From the NCBI RefSeq assembly GCF_032854445.1, contig NC_088299.1, positions 5,491,001 through 5,555,000 on the forward strand: DNA of 64,000 nucleotides, given 5' to 3'. Source of the DNA: Liolophura sinensis. Lineage: Eukaryota > Mollusca > Polyplacophora > Chitonida > Chitonidae. Shown here piece by piece: positions 47,301 through 59,300 of this stretch. Position 1 is the stretch's first letter; each line of letters starts with the position of its first letter. Both the position numbers and the translations under genes were made by a program. A model generated the notes under the pieces. That model was not told the DNA's origin, searched no databases, and saw nothing but the letters and a program-made list of their open reading frames with translations.

Positions 47301-50300
47301 AGACTGCGTCTCAGATCGGCAGATCAGAGCTTTTGGGCTGAGCACAGGAAGGTACACTATATATACATGTACACACACTGACATATGATTTAAAAATTTT
47401 AAGAACGATGTTAAAACCAAATATATATACATTCAGACTATCAACATTAAAGATCACCATATCAAATTCAACAAACCTTTCAACACATCAGCCAGCAGAA
47501 CCCTGTGATTCTGGAAGAGGTTCTTAGATAGCTGACAACTGATCAGCCCCAATCTCTCCAGTAATGGCAGTTGTTTGATAAGAGACACAAGAAACTGTGC
47601 ACAGCCATCTCCAAGTGGATTATAATCGAAACGTAGACACCTCAAAACCTTGATGAACGCAAACAAGTATGTATATATTTATGATTATACTATTCCAAAT
47701 TTGAACCATTACAAATATGAACCATTACTACGCATTTTCTGTATTTTAAGAGAAAAGATATGCCCATCTGTATACAAGATTGTAAAAAATAAATAACTTT
47801 AATATTATTTTTTTCTTAAAAATACTAAAAATTAAATTTTAGCACATTTAAGTTTTCTGTGGTAAGAAACTGTTTAATTTTGCTACCTGAAGTGCCTGCT
47901 GTCCAGACACCTGATTGGTCGATTTCTCAACAGCCTCAGCGAGATGCCTCAGTCCAGTAGCTGTGATCTGATTGGTTGATAAATCCACCTGTGACAAGTT
48001 AGGCAGAGACTCCAACACCTGAGCCAGACTCTTTATGCCAATGTCACCAATCTTGTTACCTGAAATTTAAAGAAAGTTTCAACAGAGGAACAACAAAGAC
48101 AAATATAATGTTTTTGCTTAGTCTAAAATTATGCCAATGTATTCATTAAATGGTTCCTCCTTCACTTAGTTTGGAGAATGGCTGATATAAACAAGAAAAC
48201 AATCAGACATTGCAAAGATGTATATACCCTTCCTGCCAGAAAAATAAATACAGCACAATCAGCCACTGCAAAGTATTAATATATTTTTAAGTGTACTTTG
48301 TTAAATTTATGCGATTTAAAAAAAACATGCCATATGATACCATATGTCCAGCACAAATTTGTAAATCAATGGAGCAGACAATGTGCCCAACGCCAGGTAA
48401 CTTCTAAAACTGATTGAAATGTGAAAAAATAACCATTGTTCTCACAAATTTCCTTTGAAATATCAATGGCTAGAAAAATATGTGCAAGGGCAGACAACTT
48501 TAAAAAACAGATCGAAATGTGAGAAAACTAAACTGACAGCGCACACCATCATTTTGCACATTTCGCACAGAGATTGGTGTCTACCTTCCTAAATTTATAG
48601 TTTTGTGATTTTTCTGGTAAATCAATTTGTTTTGACACCTGAATACAAGTTGTACCTGGACTGGACTACTCAGTGTGACTGTACCTAAACTTAAAGGTGG
48701 AGCTCAGTGAAGTTTTCTGACAATGAAGAGCCCTGAATACAAAGTGTACCTGAACTGGACTACACAGTATGTGACTGTATCTAACCTTGAAGGTGGAGCT
48801 CAGTGAGGTTGTTTTGACACTGAAGAGCCCTGAATACAGGCTGTATATGGACTGGACTACACAGTGTGTGACTGTATCCAACCTTGAAGGTGGAGCTCAG
48901 TGAGGTTGCTCCGACACTGAAGAGCCCTGAATACAGGCTGTGTCTGGACTGAACAACACAGTGTGTGACTGTATCTAACTTTGAAACTTGAGCTCAGTGA
49001 GGTTGCTCCGACACTGAAGAGCCCTGAATACAGGCTGTGTCTGGACTGAACTACACTATGTGACTGTATCTAACCTTGAAGGTGGAGCTCAGTGAGGTTG
49101 TTCTGACACTGAAGAGCCCTGAATACAGGCTGTGTCTGGACTGAACTACACAGTGTGTGACTGTATCCAACCTTGAAGGTGGAGCTCAGTGAGGTTGCTC
49201 CAACACTGAAGAGCCCTGAATACAGGCTGTGTCTGGACTGAACTACACAGTATGTGACTGTATCTAACCTTGAAGGTGGAGCTCAGTGAGGTTGCTCTGA
49301 CACTGAAGAGCCCTGAATACAGGCTGTGTCTGGACTGAACTACACAGTATGTGACTGTATCCAACCTTGAAGGTGGAGCTCAGTGAGGTTGCTCCGACAC
49401 TGAAGAGCCCTGAATACAGGCTGTGTCTGGACTGAACTACACAGTATGTGACTGTATCTAACTTTGAAGGTGGAGCTCAGTGAGGTTGTTCTGACACTGA
49501 AGAGCCCTGAATACAGGCTGTGTCTGGACTGAACAACACAGTATGTGACTGTATCTAACCTTGAAGGTGGAGCTCAGTGAGGTTGCTCCGACACTGAAGA
49601 GCCCTGAATACAGGCTGTGTCTGAACTGAACAACACAGTGTTTGACTGTATCCAACCTTGAAGGTGGAGCTCAGTGAGGTTGTTCTGACACTGAAGAGCC
49701 CTGAATACAGGCTGAATCTGGACTGGAATACACAGTGTGTGACTGTACTTAACCTTGAAGGTGGAGCTCAGTGAGGTTGTTCTAACACCGAATAGCTCTG
49801 AATACAGGATATGTCTGGACTGAACTACACAGTATGTGACTGTATCTAACTTTGAAACTTGAGCTCAGTGAGGTTGTTCTGACACTGAAGAGCCCTGAAT
49901 ACAGGCTGTGTCTGGACTGAACTACACAGTGTGTGACTGTATCCAACCTTGAAGGTGGAGCTCAGTGAGGTTGCTCCGACACTGAAGAGCCCTGAATACA
50001 GGCTGTGTCTGGACTGAACTACACAGTATGTGACTGTATCTAACCTTGAAGGTGGAGCTCAGTGAGGTTGTTCTGACACTGAAGAGCCCTGAATACAGGC
50101 TGTACCTGGACTGGACGGAGGGACAAGTCTGTCAATGTTAACCGGCCTGTCTGGTTAGTTTGTCTCAGGAGAGTCTGAATATTCCTGTACACCACTGAAA
50201 TAAAATTAAATGCATTTAAGTGACTTACTTCTGACGCATCATGGCAGCTACAAGAAAAGTACCTAAAGCAACAACAAAAAAAAAACAACCTGACAGACTA

Positions 50301-53300
50301 AACTGGAATTGTAATATTATATTTTACTGATTGTTACCAACGAGGAGTTTAACTGTAAAGCCAAATATTTGCCAACGAAAATCTAGTTTTTCAACATTAA
50401 TGGTTATATGTAATAAACTTATACAAACTACGTTTTAATTTTGTTGTTGATCAGGATTTTTTTTCTTCATATTTGTTATATATTGCTATTCAAAAAAGTG
50501 TTAGAATGTATATAATAATATATGTAATGTGAAGTAGAGACCAGTTTTATGAGCTGCACAAGCCTGAGTGTATCTCTGCTGCAGAGGAGGAAGGTCCCAG
50601 CTCTCCACTACTGATCCCACCTAAAACATAGAGTACAGCATGATACCCAATGGCTTCAATCATGAATTAAACTGAAGATTGAAAACATTTCCTGACAGGT
50701 GTCAATTTTATTGGGGAAAAGAGAACACAAGGTACCTGAAATTTCTCTTGATATAAAGTTGCAACTGAGCTAGGAAGAGCTTGGTTTACAAGAGATAACC
50801 ACCTTAATTGGCGAAAGGTGATTTTGTTGTGAAAATCACATGTATAACAATACTGGCTTCTTTTTTAAATCTAAGGCGATCCATAGTTAACCATGTAGAT
50901 CAGTGAAAAGCAAATTCCCCAATACTGGCATAACAGCATAAAACTAAAGGCAATCCTGCTACTGGTTTTCCAAATGTAACGTTCGCAGCATAGACAATCT
51001 GTGCGTCAAAACAGACATCCATATACCAGCTGTCAACTAACATGGACTTTTGGGTCACTAGCAGCAAAGGCCACTTCTCAAAATGAAGCCTTACACAAAC
51101 CATCTTGGAACGATGAGTTTTGAATAGTTAAATCAAGTTAAATCCATTCTCTTGTGCCCTCAATGCCCCCAAATTCATTCATCATCTGGGACAACTGCCT
51201 GCCAATTTTAGAAATATTTTTACATTGCCAATCTGATATACACAATTACTCAGCTAGAACCCTTAACCACAATCTTCACAAACCAATTTATCGCTCCACA
51301 TCATCACTTCACACATGAAAAACCAAATGTCTGAGGGAGTGGAACAAATTTATATCCTTGTGTTTAAAGTCGATTCTACATCATTCTTTAAATCTAAACT
51401 GATATAACATTTACTCGTCATCTAATGGTTTGTTGCATAACAGAATGTCACTATCAATGTTTCCTGATTTTGGGGTAAAACAATTTCTTCAGAGCTTTAC
51501 TCCCGCCAAATGCTAATACAGGTATAAATATGTCTGCTTACCATGATCCTGTACTATGTTAGCATATAAGTTGTCAATAATCAAAGTTTATATCTCAGTA
51601 GTACATATACAGAGATCAATGGAACTTATTGATGGATGACGTCTGATCAACTAAGTGTAAACTACTCTACTTCATGTATAAGTGTCAGACCTCCTCTCCC
51701 GTGGTCAGCACCAGGCTGATGGTGTCATCAGGGGAGAGCACTGCGCCATCCTGTGTACAAAGCTGTACCAGCGGCCTTGCACCATACAGGTTGTAGTATC
51801 TCTGAGAGGTCTGCTGGGCCAGCCAGGAAATTGGGCGCTCCACGTCACTGAAAACAGCACAAAAGACATTTATGCATTTCTAAACTACATGTAAACCATA
51901 ACCACCTAGATGTTGGATGCTTGATACATGTACATTTGTAAATACTAACATACAACACTTAAAGTAACCCAAAAAGATATGATGATGTCATTCACAGTGT
52001 GAAGTCTACTTCCATTTATTCTTTTATCATTTTTACTGTGGCATAAAAGGCATTTAAAGTATGATAAACCATCTTATGCGGTCTTTTGGGACCACATCTT
52101 TATAATAGTCATATGACATCACATCAATTATAAGAATATCATCTATTTTTATTTCTACAAATTCCTTAAAAGTGGAGAAAACAAAAAAATGACAAAGTTC
52201 AGACAAAAGAGTGTGAAAAGTTATTCCTAAATGTGGTCCTCAATATTTTTTCTGATTTTTCCTTAAGGAGAAAAAGACACTTGAAAATAATTTTTGTATG
52301 GTGGGTATTTGGGACCACCTTTTGGTATTTATAGTCTTTGTTTAATAATGTCATAAATGAAGATGTAACACAGGTTTAATAAATATTTTTGCACTAGAAT
52401 TTGTTCTTTTCTGCTAACAAATGTATTAAACCTCAATTTGGAACATATTTATTTTTTTAACATGTTCATAAATATTATGATAATTTAGGTTAAATACATA
52501 TGTTTCGATATAAAAAACAAATTTACATTCAAATAAATTTATCAGACAATCATCACATCCTCATTTGGAGCATTACTATGCAACAACGATAAATACCAAA
52601 ACTTGGTCCCAAATACCCACTATGCAAAATTATTTTCAAATATCCCTTTCCCTCGAAAAACAAAATCAAAAACAATATTAAAGATTATATTTGCAACTAA
52701 GTTTTGACGCTCTTTCATCTGATTTTGGAATCATTTTCATGTTTCCTTCTCTTTTAAGGTCAGGTTTGAACTCACTCCGCATCAGTGTACACACCTGGCA
52801 GGTACTGGAATCAAGAGCAGTTTATCCTTTACACGAACTTTGACCTTCATGGCAGCTGGTTGTGACACAGTTGACAACCTGCTGTCTGCAGGGGTGGGAA
52901 TTGATGAAGGAACCGTGGGTTCTGACTGACTCATACTGCCTCTCTTGCTCGTAGAAACCTCGCAATTTCTAGCCAGTAAACGTGTGAGCTTAAGTTGTCT
53001 TGGTTTTTGTCTCCTTGTGGGCCTACCGCTGCCCACCACGGACGGACTTCTGCATACAACTGACCGGACTACTTGGCTGAAAAACTGGCCGATGTCAGGG
53101 TCATTGGAGTCATTCGAATCTTCAGCAGTGACCACCATCAAATCACCATCACCACCATCTTCAACATCACTGGGTTCCACACATTCTGGATCCAGATTTT
53201 CCGTATCAGACAAAACCTCATCTGAACGCTTTTGTCTCTTAACACATTCAGAACCCTCCCTTAAACCTGTTGTCATCAGCTTTTCTATCTCAGGATTCTT

Positions 53301-56300
53301 TCTTTTCTTGCTCAAGGGCCTCACATCATCAATCAGCCAATCATCTCCCACTATCTCATCGTCGTTAACAAGTGCTGGTCTGCTGTTGGAGGCCTTGTTG
53401 GAATTTATGCTAGAAGTCCTCTGACTGGTCATTTGAGAGTTACGTCTGAGGGCTGAGGAGCCAACCGCTGCTATTGCTGTCTTGTATGAATCTTTTGCAG
53501 ATTCTGATTGGTTCACCGATGATGAAGGAATGTAAACCTCACTGTCAGAGTCACTGCTATCATCATCCATTTGCCTGAATTTATTGAGAATAAAAAAATG
53601 ATCACTGTCAAAAAAAACTTTGTTTTCTCATGTGTCTACCTTTTAGTATACAGTAACAAAATTACAATGAAGATTTAACATAATTTTCATTTTGCAAGCA
53701 CTTTCTATGATTTATCAGAAGCAAAATTGCTGAATTTAATATGGCTTTAATGTTTCACACTTTTACAATAAATCGATGATACTATTCGGTGACACTATTT
53801 ACACAGTCATACACAAAAATACATTACACATCTTCATCTTCGGTAACATTTATGTTTTCTACTCAGCACTTTTCTGGATGATAATTTTGCATATATCAAA
53901 TGCAAAAGGGGCCTCCGTGGCTCAGTCGGTTAGCGCGCTAGCGCAGCGTAATGACCCAGGAGCCTCTCACCAATGCAGTGGCTGTGAGTTCAAGTCCAGC
54001 CCATGCTGGCTTCCTCTCCGGCCGTAAGTGGGAAGGTCTGCCAGCAGCCTGCGGATGGTTGTGGTTTTCCCCCGGGCTGCGCCCGGTTTCCACCCACCAT
54101 AATGCTGGCCGCCATTGTATAAGTGAAATATTCTTGAGTACGGCGTAAAACACCAATCAAATAAATAAATAAATCAAATGCAAAATATCTCAAATGACCA
54201 CATTGAGTCATGCACACAGAAATACTTCAGGAAAATCAAAAAAAAAAAAAGAAAAAAGAATACAATCAGCTGATAAGTGTAAACAAAACCTTGATTAATA
54301 CTGCACGGTATCAATTCAAACTAACCATGTGAGCAATCCCACCCATCATTTATCAAGAATTAGTTGACAACTATCAATTTGGCATAAATGTGTCAAACCT
54401 TGAACCTGTTCTCTTGCTGGACAAGCTGGGTGTATGCTGATGGCTGCTGGACTGTATGTCAGGTAACTCCGAATCAAGGGAGCTAACTTCTGCTTCCTCT
54501 GATTTGTTCTTTCTCAGAGATGTCAGATGATTCGACAACTTTTTTTTCACTGATGAACACAAAGCAAGATTTTAAGAATTTTCATTTAACTGTTGGCATA
54601 TACAAAACTGAAGTCAAAATACCAGTCTACTCTCTTTATGCAGAGCCCAGTGTACTGCCGTCTACTACCTCTGCCGAAAAAGCTCACAAATCTGACCCAG
54701 ATAGCCAATTAACACAATACAGAATGAATTAACATAATCCAGAATGCTTCCACATCCGGAAGCACAAACACTATTCTGTGCTACTTATAGATACATTTTC
54801 TTTTGCTCCTTTGGGCTGCCTTTTTTTTCCTGCTTATTGGGCAATATCAATTTGTAGGGCACACTTCAAAGTTCCATTCTTGGTATAAATTTGTGTGCTT
54901 TTCATCAACTGGACATGAGATGGACACAAGGCTTAAGTAGTGAATAGCCCCAGCATATCGAACTCTGACTGGGTGGATTTGACCGCAGTTTGGCAATTTT
55001 GTGAAAATTTCATTGGTCAAGCCCTGTCAGGAATTTGAGTGGAATTGTCTCTGGAGGCGGGGGTTATCTGACCCGTCACAGGTTTAGGGGCAGTGATATG
55101 AGGCCCAGCACTAACATGTAGATAATCTGTGGCCTGTGGTCTAAATTGTTAGGTGCTAGTTCAGTGAAATGCCATGCTGAAGACTTGGAAATCACACACC
55201 CAGTGTATTGACACCAGTTCCAACAGTGCTCGGCTGAAAGAAATCTTGCTTATAGGTTATGCCATGAAGGAATACACTGATACACAAAATCATGGAAACT
55301 GCAAATCAAGTCAAACAGCACTGGCGGCATAAAAATTCACCATTTACAGCAAAATTTCAGCACAACACAATGCATGAAGGCAGTGAATATGGCCAACATT
55401 GAAAGGCAACACCAATATGAATTTGTATTTCACAGGCAGAATAAACTCTTTTCCAATCTTGGAACAGGGTATGAAAATAAAACAAAAAGTTGACTATTAT
55501 TTATGTGGATAACCCTGGCAATTTTTCCTCTTGAGGACATGTTTATATGATCAGAAAGCCCAGAAAAGCAGGGAAATCATTAAAAGACATGGAGACTGGT
55601 CAAAAAAACCCCCCAAAAACGGACTTTCAATATTCTGAGTTGGCTTGCCCGTAAAACTCAAAATAAAGAATGTGTTGCAGAAAGAGGTTGATGTTAAGAA
55701 AATTTGTCACGTCATACCTCCCAATTTGCTAAGAAGTCTGTTCTCCATCTCGCCACTTTTTTGTCTGTCCTCAGCACTCAGGGTGTCCTCAGTGCGCTCA
55801 CGCCAAGATCGCAGGCAATCCAAGGCTGTGGAACCCTACGTTTGATAAACGATAAAGCACATAGAATGAATGAAGGTGTGAATGTATTTCAGCAATATCA
55901 TGGTAGAAACATATTAGAACCAGGAAAGTTACAGCTTTGGACATCCGAATATCCGAATGATAGCATCCAAAATGTAAAAGAGCGAAGTCATAAATCACTT
56001 TGCATATATTTTAAATATGTTTGATTGGTGTTTTACGCTGTCTTCAAGAATATTTCACTTATATGACGGCGGCCAGCATTATGGTGGGTGGAAACCAGGC
56101 ATAGCCCGGAGGAAACCCACGACTATCCCCAGGTTGCTGACAGACTAAATATGTTTAATATAGCTTTGCTAGCGACACTGAAGGAGCTACACATATTCTT
56201 TTTATCTGGCCCATCTATAAAAAAGTAACTGCACATGAAAAAATGATGTTCGACATAAATCAACAGGGGAAAGACAACGGAAAATTATATCATAAATCAG

Positions 56301-59300
56301 CGTTTGACAGCACTTAATTCCTTTCATTTTCTTTCACCTTACAAGAAAATCCACCTCAATAAGAAATGTTTTTTACAACTCACATCATCATCTTTAGCAT
56401 GGAGATTTGCCCCATGGTCTATGAGGATGGTCATGACGTCTAGGTTCCCACAGTTGGCTGCGTCTAGTAAGGGTGTGACCCCTCCGCAGTGCTCCCCACC
56501 TCTGTCATTAATCCAGGCCCCGTGTGTTAACAGGTACTCCACAATCTCAGGGAAGTCATGATTGGCTGCCTCATGCAGAGGTAACCAGCCGCAGAAGTCA
56601 CGAGGGTTCAGAGGATGGCCCTGGGAATAGCCCAAAAAACAGCCATAATCTTGTTGAAAACGAACAAAATGGCGCCAAACTGTAACTAGAACTCTAAATT
56701 ATCAGGGCAAAACAATGTACGAAGTTTCAATTCAACATGATTGGTGAAAGGTGAATGGTCTCCAGTCAACAGCACCTAAGACTACATAAAAAACCACTGT
56801 AAACCTCTTATTGCATGCAAGGCCCTGAAAACAATGGAAACTGTTAAATCCAGAAAATTCTCTGTCTGAGAATGGCATGGGAGACATCTTCAGTTTCATG
56901 GTCAAGGAAATTATTCCATTATTTTTAATGGCAAAATATGAAATAAAGCAGTTGGTCAGAGGAAAGTCAAAGTATCATTCTTCCACTACATGTAAGCCTT
57001 GTCTCAAATTTATGATGAACAGAAAATTATAACTACAAAACATTTAAATGCGAAAAACTTGGACCCATAAAAATCAGTCAGATTCAAACTGACAAACTTG
57101 TAAATTTGAGACTATACACCCTTAATATCTTTTCATTCACATCTACAGATGTATCATAAGAAAAACATTCACCTGTTCCACAAGTTTCTTCACCTTCCGC
57201 AGGTTTCCCTCGATGCAGGCTCGGTGCAGCGGAGTCTCACCTTTTTCATTTCTCTGACAAAACAGCATAATTAGAATTTCTGTGTAAGCATTTGTTTACT
57301 TCACAACTAAGGATGTGACTGTTTTTTGAGCCTGGTATCAATTAAGCTCTAATCCACACACATGTACATACTATAAATTAATGATAATGTATCTTTGATA
57401 TGATTGGATAAAACTGAACCTAGAAAAGACTTGCATTTTCTAAATAAGATCCCTTTTAAAAAGTGCATCTATCACAAGCAAGTATAAGATCATAAAATAC
57501 TACTTTTTTGGTGCTGAAACCCACATTCTCCCAGTAAGATATCATCTTCCAAACAGACCTCAGGATACCTTTCTATTAAAGATCAACAAAACCCTATGAA
57601 TCAGGCAAACTGAGTAACTTTGTCATTAATGAAATTTGAGGTCAAAAACGCATACAGTAATGCTGACATGAAAGAATAAACCATTACCATTATACGATAA
57701 GACGTTACCTTTGTGCTAAGAGCTGTAAAACGTCGCCCCACCCCGCGTTTGACCTGTGTTACTCCTCCAGCAGGTCGACCAGTCTCGTCACAACTGTCTG
57801 TACACAGGTAGAACGGAGACAACGGATAAAAGAAATTTTCTCACATGCCTGTACCAGACATTAGGGCAGGATACACTATAAGTGTGTAACATGAATCAAT
57901 GAACTATTTATGAGTGGTGAAAAGTTGAGTGCTCGCAGTAAATCACCAAACATTGGCTAGTAAACTTTGTCTTTCCAAAATCTGATGCACAGCTTTCCAT
58001 TCACAACGCAAGCTCAATGCATACAGGTTATGTCAAATTGCTGAAGAGCAAGTAATCTCCAGTGAACTTCATGTAAGGCAACATGGATAGGCACAATATG
58101 GATAGGCACAACACCACTGCCTATTTCCGTGAAGGCTCCCTAGAACAAACAGCTTAGATTCAATACTGTGTCTGTTCACAGAAATAATACAAATCAAATG
58201 TTATTATTTTCGTATGGGTTAACTCTGATTTCAGCTAACTTTCATGTACGAGGCAAGATCAAATCCCCACAATCTCTACAAAACCATTTGTTACACAGCC
58301 TTAGCCAGTCACACACTAAAACACAGATGTTCTCCAGAATGGAATAAACTTTCACCTTCGCTTAAATCCATTACTTCAACATCACTATTTAAAAGTAAAT
58401 AAAAAATCATCTGCTAGAAAATAACTGAACTCTTGTGTATCCCTGCTTCTCCTAACTAATGTTGTTATCTGTTAAGATGTATTTATAAATCTTTTTATAC
58501 ATACTTTTGTAGATATATATTTGTGTTTGTCTATACCTTAACAACAGTCTAGTACACATACAGGTATATCTTTTATTTACTTTATTTAGCCTGAGATAGA
58601 ACAAGCTCACTGGGCTTTCATCCCGCCAGCATGTTATATTATCCAGATTATATTCTGTATACGTAAATGAAACGTAATAAAAAAGTAAAAGAAAATTAGA
58701 AAAAAATTTAGAGGTTCGTTTTTCATGACTGAACTAGTATCTCCTTCATTATACATACAGAAGGTGGACAAAACAAGATAAAAATATAGGTGATGCAGCT
58801 TGATGAGTATTACATTAGTACAATGTTGCTGTAAAACTTCAGCGAGTGAGTAAGTGAGTGCTTCGGGTATAACGTCTTACTTAACAATTTTTCATCTAAG
58901 GACGAAGGAATCTTTAGCGTGCATGTAATCTGCCTCCCTGTCGCAGGACAGATTTCCACCGCTCTTTTATCTAATGCTGCTTCACTGAGACGTCTTACCA
59001 GAGGCATGTAAGGCGCCCCGTCCGAACCATTATACTGATACAAGTCAACCAGTCATTGCACTATTCCCTTTATTTGAACACCAAGCGAAGAAGTTAGAAC
59101 TTCCTCTTTTAAGGTCTTAGGTGTGACTCGACCCAGGATTGACCCTGAACCTACCGCTCCCGAAGCGGGCGGTAAAACTTCAGACTGACTTAGCCACTTT
59201 AATTGTAGAAATATTATTGAGAGCATGTTCAGAATACCTGGAACATGTCAGGCTGGGTAAAACAAACTTCTTGCGGAGTCTTGGCTGGAAAGAACAATGG

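Noticed and set aside
59238-59284. 47-nt AG/GT-bounded segment that could be an extra TONSL exon
   Set aside because: Including it shifts the frame and gives a stop in exon 6, whereas joining exon 5 directly to exon 6 keeps phase and matches the family.
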